This document shows positions 12,150-24,123 of a stretch of 64,000 nucleotides of DNA, in pieces. A program made the position numbers and the translations under genes. Below the pieces are notes generated by a model. It saw only the letters and a program-made list of their open reading frames with translations. It ran no database searches and was not told the DNA's origin. The stretch is from Eriocheir sinensis (taxonomy: Eukaryota; Arthropoda; Malacostraca; Decapoda; Varunidae): NCBI RefSeq assembly GCF_024679095.1, contig NC_066553.1:7788376-7852375 (forward strand). The letters are read 5' to 3'. Numbering within the stretch: position 1 is the first letter of the stretch; every line of letters begins with the position of its first letter.

Positions 12150-12480
12150 CATGCGTGGGCTAATCGCTAACCAAGCATACCATCGCTAACCACCCCAAAA
12201 CAGCCCTGAGCCATGACTCAAGGTCATCCGGGACTCGGGCTGAACAGGCCCGGGCTATACCCGGCCCTCAGCACGGCAGCCGTTGGGCTACGTGTTCTAA
12301 AAAAAAAAATAACCACGCGTGGTGGACCTGGTCTCACATGCGTGGGCTAGTCGCTAACCAAGCATACCATCGCTAACCAAGCGTACCATCGCTAACCAAG
12401 CGTACCATCGCTAACCAAGCGTACCATCGCTAACCAAGCGTACCGTTGCTAACCAAGCGTACCGTCGCTAACCAAACGTT
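12148..12480 (+). repeat. 19-bp tandem repeat (ACCATCGCTAACCAAGCGT)n with a partial upstream copy
   Basis: About seven units of the 19-mer at 12,350-12,480. A 45-bp lead-in beginning TCACATGCGTGGGCTAGTCG at 12,334 is also present at 12,148 (TCACATGCGTGGGCTAATCG), followed there by fewer than two units. The larger unit was therefore duplicated 186 bases apart before one copy expanded. Confidence 0.88.
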
Positions 12481-12559
12481 TGTAGAAAAAAAATATATGA
12501 AGACCTAGTGATGCTTCATACGGTAGGTAATGAATGCGAGCTATTTTGCGGCGGCGGCG

Positions 12560-12646
12560 TTAGCTCGATTAATCCCTTTAGGGAGCTGTGGTTTTGGTGG
12601 TCGTTAGCTCGATTAATCCCTGTAGGGAACAGTGGTTTTGGTGGTG
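12560..12646 (+). repeat. 43-bp tandem duplication
   Basis: Two adjacent units starting GTTAGCTCGATTAATCCCT, followed by GTGGTTTTGGTGGT. Confidence 0.85.
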
Positions 12647-12654
12647 GACGGCCA

Positions 12655-12754
12655 AATCACTGAAAAATGGGCTTTCAAAATGTCCCTACAAAAATCCCCA
12701 AAATCGGGAAAAATCCCTAGTCTCTAAAGAAAGGAAATTCCCTAACGTATACTC
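12655..12754 (+). repeat. ~100-bp direct repeat, copy 2
   Basis: Partner of 12,050-12,149; see that entry. The two copies bracket the 19-bp and 43-bp arrays. Confidence 0.85.
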
Positions 12755-14027
12755 TTGTAATCTATTCCTATATAACGTAGTAGCCGCTGCAGCGGGTCTG
12801 TTGACGAGTGTAGGGCGTGTAATTGGATGGTCAGCGTAGTTGAACCCCCACCCCACCACCCCAATCGTAGTCGAGCAACTCTTGGGAAATGTCATGTTTC
12901 ATAATTACATATGGTACAATACTGACGGTTAACCCGTCCACTTCTTGTAAGTTGATGCTAGATAATTTTTACCGAGTAGTTTAAGGAACAAAATAAAACA
13001 GATTTGTGACAGCTGTCATCCAGATCGAACTGACGCTCCTGCTGTTAACTGACGCAGGAGTGACCTACCGACTGCTACGTATGACCCTGGCCTCCATTTT
13101 ACTCAAATTCCACTATAAGTATCGCGCATTGAACAATATCCGTTTGTTTTCTGACACGTGCTTGTCACACCATATGTTACACTTGACACGCCCGTGTCTT
13201 TGTTGGACCCGGTACTGGGATAGTAATCGGTCCTTTTGTCAACCTACATGCACACCAATAAAGAGGTTAAATACTCAGTTAACACTTACCGAAAGGTAAA
13301 GTAGACGGATATTTTGAGGGAGTGAGTGTCGGGCCTTCCATCCATTATGGCGGCTTGAAAACAATTGACTTCAGGAACCCGCCGTTAGGTGCCGCCGCTG
13401 ATACCCTCGCGTAGTAACATTTTACGAATGTATTAGAAAATACAAATAGCTGCGGCATTAGTTGCTTTAATATAGAGAAAAAAATAACGTAAAACTCTTA
13501 AAAGACCGTTTTTTTGTCCGAAATCGTTATAATCCATGCGCATTTTGGATATTACTGACTTAGGAACTAGTTTGTAGGGTGCACTGCAAGGCAGGTATGA
13601 GGCTCAGTCTGTGTATAGAGGCGGTTGTGAAACAATAACAATGGACTTAGAAAATCCAAGCCACCTAACTCTATAATTAAAGAGGCTTGCCCCCCTGGCC
13701 CCTCCCCAAGGTAAAACGTATACGAAAATGCATTATAATACTAATTCTTTCACGTGCTAAATTACTACGAATATTGGTTTGGAGTGGTCATTCTTAAGTT
13801 TTGCCAAGAATCTGATAACTTTACATCCCAAATAAGTATTACAATAATTTATTGTTTTACGAGAAAAAACTACCTCCCCACCCTCACTTCCTCCACACCA
13901 CGAAACGGACAGGGTAATATATTGAAAAATTAAATAAACTAACCTAACATGACTGAATCAAAACTATCCAAGCCTGGATAATGACCTAAATACTCCCAAA
14001 GAATCAGTGTGATAGCCTCATCGATTA
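12755..14027. other. Spacer without a recognisable gene
   Basis: No gene seen. A 97-codon frame at 13,006-13,299 has no domain and no supporting signal. The sequence is A+T-rich with no repeat family that I recognise. Confidence 0.5.
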
Positions 14028-15552
14028 GTAGCCTGGCTCAACACCCACTCCTGGCTTCATCGAATGGTAGCCTGGCTTAACACCACGCTCTCCTGGCTCA
14101 ACACCCACTCCGGGCTTCATGGAATGGTAGCCTGGCTTAACACCACGGCCTCCTGGCTCAACACCCACTCCGGGCTTCATGGAATGGTAGCCTAGCTTAA
14201 CACCACGCTCTCCTGGCTCAACACCCACTCCGGGCTTCATGGAATGGTAGCCTAGCTTAACACCACGGTCTCCTGGCTCAACACCCACTCCGGGCTTCAT
14301 CGAATGGTAGCCTGGCTTAACACCACGGTCTCCTGGCTCAACACCCACTCCGGGCTTCATCGAATGGTAGCCTGGCTTAACACCACGGTCTCCTGGCTCA
14401 ACACCCACTCCGGGCTTCATCGAATGGTAGCCTGGCTTAACACCACGGTCTCCTGGCTCAACACCCACTCCGGGCTTCATGGAATGGTAGCCTAGCTTAA
14501 CACCACGGTCTCCTGGCTCAACACCCACTCCGGGCTTCATGGAATGGTAGCCTGGCTTAACACCACGCTCTCCTGGCTCAACACCCATTCCGGGCTTCAT
14601 CGAATGGTAGCCTGGCTTAACACCACGGTCTCCTGGCTCAACACCCATTCCGGGCTTCATCGAATGGTAGCCTGGCTTAACACCACGGTCTCCTGGCTCA
14701 ACACCCATTCCGGGCTTCATCGAATGGTAGCCTAGCTTAACACCACGGTCTCCTGGCTCAACACCCACTCCGGGCTTCATCGAATGGTAGCCTAGCTTAA
14801 CACCACGGTCTCCTGGCTCAACACTCATTCCGGGCTTCATCGAATGGTAGCCTAGCTTAACACCACGCTCGCCTGGCTCAACACCCACTCCGGGCTTCAT
14901 CGAATGGTAGCCTAGCTTAACAACGCGGTCTCCTGGCTCAACACCCACTCCGGGCTTCATGGAATGGTAGCCTGGCTTAACACCACGGCCTCCTGGCTCA
15001 ACACCCATTCCGGGCTTCATGGAATGGTAGCCTGGCTTAACACCACGGCCTCCTGGCTCAACACCCACTCCGGGCTTCATGGAATGGTAGCCTGGCTTAA
15101 CACCACGGTTTCCTGGCTCAACACCCACTCCGGGCTTCATGGAATGGTAGCCTGGCTTAACACCACGGCCTCCTGGCTCAACACCCACTCCGGGCTTCAT
15201 GGAATGGTAGCCTAGCTTAACACCACGGTCTCCTGGCTCAACACCCACTCCGGGCTTCATGGAATGGTAGCCTGGCTTAACACCACGGTCTCCTGGCTCA
15301 ACACCCACTCCGGGCTTCATGGAATGGTAGCCTGGCTTAACACCACGGTCTCCTGGCTCAACACCCACTCTGGGCTTCATGGAATGGTAGCCTAGCTTAA
15401 CACCACGGTCTCCTGACTCAACACCCACTCTGGGCTTCATGGAATGGTAGCCTAGCTTAACACCACGGTCTCCTGGCTCAACACCCACTCCGGGCTTCAT
15501 GGAATGGTAGCCTAGCTTAACACCACGGTCTCCTGGCTCAACACCCACTCCC
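14028..15552 (-). repeat. 60-bp minisatellite, about 25 units, open on the minus strand
   Basis: About 25 head-to-tail units of exactly 60 bp without a single indel. They vary at a few positions: GGAATGG/CGAATGG, CCTGGC/CCTAGC, CACTCC/CATTCC and GGTC/GGCC/GCTC. On the minus strand each unit reads as a 20-residue repeat, GVGVEPGDRGVKLGYHSMKP, and the frame stays open from 15,605 to a TAA at 14,025-14,027. On the plus strand the CCTAGC variant makes TAG stops, while on the minus strand the same change is only Pro to Leu. The first in-frame ATG on the minus strand lies inside the array. The frame also starts without an ATG in the unique flank, where YDDAAQRVLERVSG is readable. It may be non-coding satellite DNA or part of an exon; I favour satellite. 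Confidence 0.9.
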
Positions 15553-15696
15553 GACACCCTCTCCAAAACGCGCTGGGCAGCATCGTCATAGCGAGCGAGT
15601 ATAAACTATTACACATACGACGAGTCATCACTTCTATAGTCATTTCTTTAATTTGAATTTGCGAGAGTTACTATACACGCACCTTACTATACCCTA

Positions 15697-16162
15697 AGTC
15701 TATATACACCAAGTCAACTCATACGCAGGTTTGTGGGAGGAGACACGGCCGAGGCGTGGTTTATGCGTGATGTTGCTTGGAGCCAAACTAGAGAATGTAG
15801 AAACAGGGATTTAGAGAAAACGAAAAAAGGCGTATTTATTAATTCAAATCAATCACTTCACCATGCCCTCCCTCACACCCCACAACGCCGTTTGTAGCCA
15901 TTGAAATTACGGTCACGCAATAGCACAATAAAAAGACATTTTTTCGTCAGTGGCTTGCCTGAACGCGCTGTGAAAGAAGGCGAGAATGCACATCCAGAGT
16001 GCACATACGGCCCCAACTTTAGTCACCCCTGAACTGGCGGGTATTTTTTTTTTTTTTTTTAGCTTCAAGTGACGTCATCCCACTGCTCCGCCCCAAAACC
16101 ACCTCCTGCGCGTACCGGCCGCAGTTTTAAAGCAGAGTGACTTGACTTGGTATATATAGACT
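15697..16162. mobile_element. Non-autonomous DNA transposon (MITE-like), TA target duplication
   Basis: The left end AGTCTATATACACCAAGTCA at 15,697 and the right end, reverse-complemented, AGTCTATATATACCAAGTCA from 16,162, differ at one position in 20. The similarity continues for several bases further inward. The element is flanked on both sides by TA (15,695-15,696 and 16,163-16,164). TA target duplications with such ends are typical of Tc1/mariner-type elements. The 466-bp interior has no transposase frame. It contains an 18-base T run near 16,043 and a TGACGTCA palindrome near 16,070. The superfamily call is inference from the TA target. Confidence 0.72.
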
Positions 16163-16164
16163 TA

Positions 16165-17800
16165 GACTATACCCACGCACCAGACGTTACAGGATACTGG
16201 TAAATAAGCATAGTAAAGGTCTGAATATTTAAACTTTGTAGGTGACCTTCAACAAAATACAATCCTGACAAACTACTGCATTCATCTATTCACGAGGTTT
16301 CATTCGATAATAAAGAGTAACTGCAAGTATTAAAACACTTTCCGAACCTTGATGAGGAAGTAAAGCCTAGTTTCAGTAAAGTGAGCGTTTAAAGTTTTCT
16401 ACGGCTTCTGATTCCTCGTTTTCCTGCCTTTTCATTCCTTATTTTTTTCAAGTCTATACTAATCACTTATTTCGGGGATTCATATCAAAACACTGACATG
16501 ACTGAACTGAAGCAATGATACAGACACCTACCTTGCTGTCTGAGCTGGTGTTGTAGGAATTAGCTCGCAGCCGCAAAATAGCTCGCAGAGAGGGGTTCAA
16601 CTTGCTTACTTATTCTATATTTCACTCACTGCTATTGTTTACTTGTTCTGTTTCGGCTCCAATACACGGCACAAACATCAGTGCAACACTTTTAATCGAG
16701 AGATGGCTTTATAACAAATTAACAGTCGAGCAGGGCAGATTTTAAAAAAAGACTTACACGTTGATGTACACTCAGTTCTTCCTTGTTTGGTCTGCTGGTC
16801 TGGTGTGTTGTTTTCTTACCGGCAATATCAAACATCACAAAGATCATAAGGGGACAAACTAGGGAAAAAAACAGGCAAACTAATATGTTCTCCTGCTGTG
16901 TATTCCCCAGTGCGCATGCGTGATGGACATCGGAGCGACTTATTTCTGAAAGGAGGGATTTCTCGCAGCACGGTCACCTCAGCGGGATGAAAACGCACTT
17001 AATCCTGCAGTTTCCTTTACGTGCTGGGACGGTACACTTGTATGGCATGATTCAGTATATGTGAAAATATCAATAATTGAACACCGAAGACTCGCCACTC
17101 ACACCTTACCTCCATGCAATGTGAGTGATGACTGGCCACTCGACGGCCGCGCCACCTGGTCGCGCTGTCAGACGCAAGACCGGGGAGATTCCAATATTTG
17201 TGATGCCGAACAAAACAAATATAACCTTTTATCTCGGAACACATTCCACCATTTTTATGTATTTTCCACCTGGTTATTTGTATGTCTATCCTTGAGCGAC
17301 AGTGTCAAATCAATGCATCTTTTTTTATTCTTTTCTTTCATATTACATGTAGGTGCTGGTGGTAGTTACATATGCTGCTACTTTCATTTCATAGTGTTTA
17401 TTAAACGTTAGTGCTCAACCAGATAAAACGGCCACATAAACTGCAAGCTGAAAAAAAAATGTTTTCCCTGGGGGAGTCGGCGGAAAGATTGAGGAAGCCG
17501 CAGCAGCAGGCGAGACGAGAAAGCAGAGTATCTACAAGGAACGAGCCTTCCTGGGGAGCGGCATCAATGTTAATCTCGAGAAGCTACGGATGGAAGCTAA
17601 AGCCTCCAGAGTACTTTCTGTGCCGCTCCAGGTCGGGCTGAGCCACTACACGAAAACCTGCAGTCTTAACCCGACAGCCTAGTTTGCCGCCCACTCTAGG
17701 GATTTTCTCCTCCCCGCCTGTTCGAGCCAGCACGTTCCCAGCCCCAGTGGAAAACAGCCACCAAGGCAATCCCGTGCCAGCCTCCACTGTCGATATATAC
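16165..17800. other. Spacer without a recognisable gene
   Basis: No gene seen. Frames of 75-116 codons at 17,017-17,411 overlap on opposite strands and carry no domain. No repeat family recognised. Confidence 0.5.
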
Positions 17801-17801
17801 A

Positions 17802-17888
<87 letters not shown>
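17801..17888. repeat. (TA)n microsatellite
   Basis: Uninterrupted TA run of about 85 bases. Confidence 0.98.
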
Positions 17889-17899
<11 letters not shown>

Positions 17900-18065
17900 T
17901 CGCCCAACTTATCTATCTGTAGATGTATTTTTCTGTGTAGCGAGGGAAGAAATTACAAAAAATGTGGAGCCCCTCCCCCCCTCCTCCTTCCCAGAGTTCA
18001 AATAACAAAACCAGTGTGATCAACTTTTATGGTGTGTGTTTTTTTTACCTTCTTTGGCTCTGCAA

Positions 18066-18760
18066 ACGTAAGATAAGATAAGATTCATTTATTGTCAAAT
18101 TGAATACAGGATACAAAATGAAAATTCTTATGGCTAGGGGCCCGTTAAGTATGAAGCTATAAAGATTGATATATACGTATATAAAAGATGGAGATTATTA
18201 CATAAAAAGTATCACATAAAAACACAAATAAAATCATATATTGTACTCTGGATCTATACTGCAGGGGAATTACGCTGTCTTAAGGTGGTTAAACATTTGG
18301 ATACTTTTAGGTACAAAAGATTTCTTAAACCTATTAGTGCGATGTATGGGTAAGGAGAATCTTCCTGACCTTAGAAACACATACAAACGTTTTAAAGGAT
18401 GGGCGGCATCTTGCATGATTTTCTCCGTTTCATTGCACGTTCCTGATACAAACTGTCTAATGTTTTGGTGTCGTCACCCAGTTTCCTAATTTTCTTAACA
18501 ATTTTCCCAAGCTTATTCTTATCTTTACTAGTTACTTTGCCATACCAAGCAGTTATTGAAAAACAAAATAGATTCTACAGTTGACTTATAAAAAGACTAA
18601 TGATTGATTTATCAACATCTAGATTATCAAGATGCGTACACAGTGCAGTCTTTGGTTACATTTCTTATACATACCATATCTGTGTTTGTATCACCTTATA
18701 GTTCGTCAAGTTGGTGAAATTGGCCAAGTTCAAAATTTAACCAAGGCATATCTGGTAGTA
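18066..18760 (-). pseudogene. CR1/L2-group LINE relic, reverse transcriptase C-terminus and 3' end
   Basis: On the minus strand the following pieces can be read in order: KKCNQRLHCVRILDNL (about 18,660 down), LFISQL*NLFCFSITAWYGK (about 18,580-18,530), KNKLGKIVKKIRKLGDDTKT, then, in a shifted frame, IMQDAAHPL and HRTNRFKKSFVPKSIQMFNH near 18,290. The (F)..AWYG motif and the terminal KNSFVP.AI..LN motif are characteristic of the C-terminal domain of CR1/L2-group reverse transcriptases. A stop (TAG) and at least two frameshifts break it. The 3' end reaches AATAAATGAATCTTATCTTA at about 18,070-18,090, a short tandem tail. Non-functional. Confidence 0.75.
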
Positions 18761-18870
18761 TTGTGTTTATCGATCGATTTTCTACTACAAACTTATGATC
18801 TATATTATTTTCATGCAAAAAGTCATTTTATTGTGAACAAAGAAACTGGAGATAATATTAGTTTTGGCAA

Positions 18871-19056
18871 TTATTTGTGGATTTCAGAGAGATAACCTTC
18901 CTCTTGTCCCTTGATCATATGTAAGAGCACAAGGCCGTCGTAACATTCGTGGTACAACATCTCTTCACCAGACTTTTCAGCAAGCAGTGCGTGGTGAACA
19001 GCGCGGGCGTCACTTCCCACGATGTCCCACAGGCAGCGAGATGCAGTGTTTGCCAC
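18871..19056 (-). other. Possible exon-like open frame, unrecognised
   Basis: A 61-codon minus-strand frame with balanced, protein-like composition (for example CLWDIVGSDARAVHHALLAE) ends in TAA at 18,871. It has no credible start; the frame is open upstream only to about 19,075, where a TGA occurs. It could be a terminal exon with a splice acceptor in the upstream region, or chance. It is bounded by an LINE relic on one side and by a 390-bp (CT)n on the other. I do not recognise the protein. Confidence 0.2.
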
Positions 19057-19167
19057 AAGTCCCGAGGCTCAAGAATGCCGAGAAGCGTCAAACTGCATCG
19101 CCCAATCAGGCCCTGGGGATGCCCGTCGCACTGCTCCTTCGTCCTCCGTGGGGCGTTTCTGACGTTA

Positions 19168-20438
<1,271 letters not shown>

Positions 20439-20440
<2 letters not shown>

Positions 20441-20957
20441 CGATCCCAACTCCCTTCCACTCTCCCAGAACTCATAAGGTCAAACGTCCCCTTCGTAAAA
20501 TCGCAAACAAGAAAGATAAACTCCCCCAAGAATACTGACGTTTCTCTGCTTTCCTCAGACTCAAAACTATCTAGTGGCACGATAACTTACGGTCAAAATT
20601 TCTTGGGGTAAGTGGGCGCCGATGGAGACAAGCAATCACGTTTAATGTAAATAGTTTTAATGGCTTACGCTACACCTGAATAAAAAGCCACCACGCACAT
20701 AATGAGAAGTGAGTTTGTTCAGCGCCGTAAAAACCTTGCCGACTTTTCCTTCCTCCTTGGAAATGCAATCTGGCGTACCTCCCTCCCTCCTCTCCTTCCC
20801 CCCACCTCACCTTCCCTCGTTACCTTTACTCCTCCTCTCCCGGCCCAGGAATGTGACTCACTCCCACCTTTACCATCTCCCTCCCTCTCTAGTCTCCTAC
20901 GCACTCTCCTACTGGCAATAACCATCAGTCCTTCTCCCCCATCATCCTCTTCATTTC
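20439..20957. other. Spacer without a recognisable gene
   Basis: No gene seen. C+T-rich towards the (CT)n run that follows. Confidence 0.5.
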
Positions 20958-21135
<178 letters not shown>

Positions 21136-21138
21136 TCT

Positions 21139-21460
21139 TCGGGGAAGCGGTGACTGAGTGGTTAGCGTGCCGGCTCCGCATTCGCCGCGTTGTGGGTGAT
21201 GCGTGTTCGAATCCGCCGCTACCACCTGGGATTTTTCAGTCCCTGCCGAGTGGCTTAAGACTACCTATCTATATGCTGTATCAAAGACCAACTATCAACC
21301 AGGACTCTAGAAGCTGTCCAAGTGATATCAAGAATGAGCTCGGGGGGCAGCATGAGCCAAGAATAATGGCGCCACTATAAACAACTGCCTGCGCCATGAG
21401 AGGCTCGGGCCGATCATCAGGTCCCTAGAGAATAGCCTACCGGCGCTTTAGGACATATGT

Positions 21461-21463
<3 letters not shown>
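21139..21463 (+). mobile_element. tRNA-derived SINE, full-length-like copy 2
   Basis: A box TGACTGAGTGG at 21,151-21,161 and B box TGTTCGAATCC at 21,204-21,214. The body is collinear with the copy at 4,137 through CTACCACCTGGGATTTTTCA, GGGGGGCAGCATGAGCCAAG and CACTATAAA. It ends in ACATATGTAAAA and runs into (CA)n at 21,463-21,500, where copy 1 has an A run instead. Confidence 0.85.
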
Positions 21464-21502
<39 letters not shown>

Positions 21503-21519
21503 AACATACAGTCTAAAAA

Positions 21520-21659
21520 GGTTCAAGTGGAGCTCCGGAGGACAGCATGAGCCAAGCAGGATGGCACCACTATAAAACATTCGCCTGCGCCACTAATGGG
21601 CCGGGGCCAACCACAAGACCCTATCAAGAAAGCCTACAGGCGCTATAGGTCGAAAGTAA

Positions 21660-21661
<2 letters not shown>
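21520..21661 (+). mobile_element. tRNA-derived SINE, 5'-truncated copy 3
   Basis: Begins within the 3' half of the family (GGAGGACAGCATGAGCCAAG), continues through CACTATAAAACATTCGCCTG to GCGCTATAGGTCGAAAGTAA, and then passes into (CA)n at 21,659-21,697. It has no A or B box. It lies 20-60 bases downstream of copy 2 in the same orientation. Confidence 0.8.
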
Positions 21662-21691
<30 letters not shown>

Positions 21692-21697
21692 ACACAG

Positions 21698-22218
21698 AGA
21701 CGCGCGTGCAGTCATTCAGCCATGCAGAGTGGGAACTCTCATCACAATAAGGTCAGGACACTTCATCCTCGAGGACAGACGTGCGTTCTGCCTCAAAGAT
21801 AACCCGACTACCTGCGTCCCTTCAAACGGGACGCCCCTCTTGAGCGATTCAAAACATCATACTCATAAACGGCAGCGAGACATCCAAGCTCGCCGGCATT
21901 TAAGATTTAAAAAATCCATTTCCTTTCACATCAAAATCAAAAAAGAGGGAGGTAGCATAATTTCAGCATTTCAACGAGCACATATTTTTCTAAGTTAGGA
22001 AGCTACGTATATATTTTTCGCCTGGCGCATTATCAGAATGGTTCGGCTCACCAAAGGACCACAACTATATGAATCATGACTATTAGCTTACATTACGCCA
22101 ACAGTTATTATTGTTATGCCCGCTCGTTTGATGCTATTGTTGATAAATTTATATACGGTCGACACACTCAGCATATTAGGCATGCACCAGGCCAATCAAC
22201 ACTTTACGAGTTGGCAAT
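21698..22218. other. Spacer without a recognisable gene
   Basis: No gene seen; frames are below 90 codons and lack any domain. Confidence 0.5.
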
Positions 22219-22233
22219 GAGTCTTTGGGGCAT

Positions 22234-22290
<57 letters not shown>
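22219..22290. repeat. (GA)n microsatellite at a LINE 3' end
   Basis: GA run of about 70 bases immediately beyond the 3' end of the CR1-type element. Confidence 0.96.
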
Positions 22291-22293
<3 letters not shown>

Positions 22294-22389
22294 TAGGTTT
22301 GGTCCTAAAATTTAAACTAGGTTGTCTGTCTTAAATCTAAGTGACAGTTGTTATGCGGCCACCATGACGTTGAAACTGACCTAGTGAGC

Positions 22390-22845
22390 ATTGAGATGGA
22401 GGAGATAGCGGTCAAGATTATTCTTAAACGATGCAATCGAGTTACACTGCACCACTGATGGTGGTAATCTGTTTCAATCTCGAACGACAGCATTAGTGAA
22501 GAAGAATTTTGTGCAATCTGAATGAACTTGTCTGCATTTGAGTTAAGCGCCATCATTTCTCGTTCGCGTCGAATCATCCATCACAAACATCTTGGTCGGA
22601 TCCACGTTGGGAAAACCGTTAAGTATTTTCAAGCACTCGATCAGTTTTCCTCTTAAGCGTCGTTTTTCAAGAGAAAACAGGTTTAGACGTGACAGCCTTT
22701 CCTCGTAGGGTTTGTTTCGTAATGAAGGAATCATCTTGGTTGCTCTACGCTGAACACCTTCTAATTTAGCAATGTCTTTCGCATGGTGGGGAGACCAAAA
22801 CAGCACGGCATACTCCAAATGAGGTCTGACGGAACTATTATACAA
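22390..22845 (-). pseudogene. CR1-type LINE reverse transcriptase, C-terminal domain, broken
   Basis: Reads LYNSSVRPHLEYAVLFWSPH, DIAKLEGVQRRATKMIPSLR, FSLEKRRLRGKLIE and MDDSTRTRNDGA, then a TAA. The same frame continues with LKCRQVHSDCTKFFFTNAVV, RD, a TGA (Trp in related elements), NRLPPSVVQCNSIASFKNNL, and ends at TAG near 22,384. Two nonsense codons lie inside otherwise well-preserved sequence, so the copy is moderately old. Confidence 0.88.
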
Positions 22846-24118
22846 AGGTAGTATAACATCTTTATTCTTTAATTAATAATTTCTCTTAATCAAACCCATC
22901 ATCCTGTTTGCTTTTTTAACGGACTCGTTGCACTGCTGGGAAAACTTGAGGTTAGACGCAACTGTGACGCCAAGATCTTTAACCGAGTGAACGCTTTTAA
23001 TTTTAACGCCGCACATTTCATAGTCCTTCTTTATATTTCAAGATCCAACCTGCAGAATCTGGCACTTGTTTATATTAAAAGGCATTTCCCATTTTACTGA
23101 CCAATCTGATATTTTACGCAAATCTTTTTGCAGGCTTCGCCTGTCACATTCTGTAAGTACCGCATTGCCGATTTTCGTGTCGTCCGCAAATTTACTAATG
23201 AAATTATTGAAACCAAGGTCAATGTCGTTGATGTAAATGACGAAGAAGACGGATCCCAGGACAGAGCCTTGGGGGACACCACTAGTGACTGGCATCCACT
23301 CAGAGGTCACTCCATTTATTACAACTCCTTGCTTTCTATTGCTTAGCCAGTGCTTGATCCATTCGTGAAGTTTACCCCCGATACCTATTTCCTTGATTTT
23401 ATGAAGCACCTTGAAGTGTGGAACTTTATCAAACGCCTTCTGGAAGTCCAAATAAATAATATCAAGTGATTTAGAAACATCATAGACTGCAAAAAGCTCG
23501 TTATAGAACGTTAATAGATTCGACAAACAAGATCTGTTGTTACGGAAACCATGTTACGAGTCCAGGATTAGCGAATTACACTCTAGGTAGTTAACTACTT
23601 TATCTCGAATAAGTGTCTCAAATAATTTACCAATAATTGAAGTTAAGCTGATTGGCCTGTAACTATCCGATAATTTTCGGTCGCCTTTTTTTGAAAATGG
23701 GTGTTACGTTAGCCATTTTCCAATCACTAGGAACGATACCATGGTGCAAAGATATATTAAAGGTCTGAGTATCTCTCTTGATATTTCTTTAAGTAATTTT
23801 GCATATATTTTATCAGGTCCTGGACTTTTGTTAGTTTTAAGTGACTGCAGCGCTTTGAGAACCTCATCTGTACTGATTTCAAAGTCAGGGAGGGTAGGAC
23901 TGGGATTTTCAATAGTATTAGGAACAGCAGCAGTATTGGTAGAATTACTATCAAAAAACGAGGCGAAATAGGAATTTAACGTGTTCGCTATGCGTTGGCT
24001 GTCTCTGTCTGTCACGATATTGCCCGAATTATCAGTTAATGGGCCAATCCCACTTCGAATCTCATTTTTGTTGTTTACATATCTAAAAACTTTAAGGATC
24101 TGACTTGCAATTTACCCC
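22846..24118 (-). pseudogene. CR1-type LINE reverse transcriptase, core domain, broken
   Basis: In order on the minus strand: the N-terminal linker (SQILKVFRYVNNKNEIRSG), SLKTNKSPGPDKI (about 23,820), DSYRPISLTSIIGKLFETLI (about 23,650) and HGFRNNRSCLSNLL. These are followed by IYLDFQKAFDKVPH, SGVPQGSVLG, FADDTKIGN with the catalytic Asp pair, and WEMPFNINKCQILQVGS. A frameshift lies in the A run near 23,690. In-frame stops occur just before HGFRN (about 23,553), after QVGS (about 23,037) and near 22,870. Sequence character (LDFQKAFD..PH, SKFADDTK) places it in the CR1 clade. Confidence 0.9.
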
Positions 24119-24123
24119 AGTGC

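Noticed and set aside
13020..13070. Hairpin CTCCTGC/GCAGGAG
   Set aside because: A stem of only 7 bp, expected by chance in a window of this size.
14304..15215. Plus-strand frames inside the 60-bp minisatellite (MVAWLNTT... type)
   Set aside because: Interrupted by TAG in units with the CCTAGC variant; only the minus-strand frame is continuous.
17801..17907. A promoter TATA box in the (TA)n run
   Set aside because: Simple microsatellite with no initiator, gene or other promoter element nearby.
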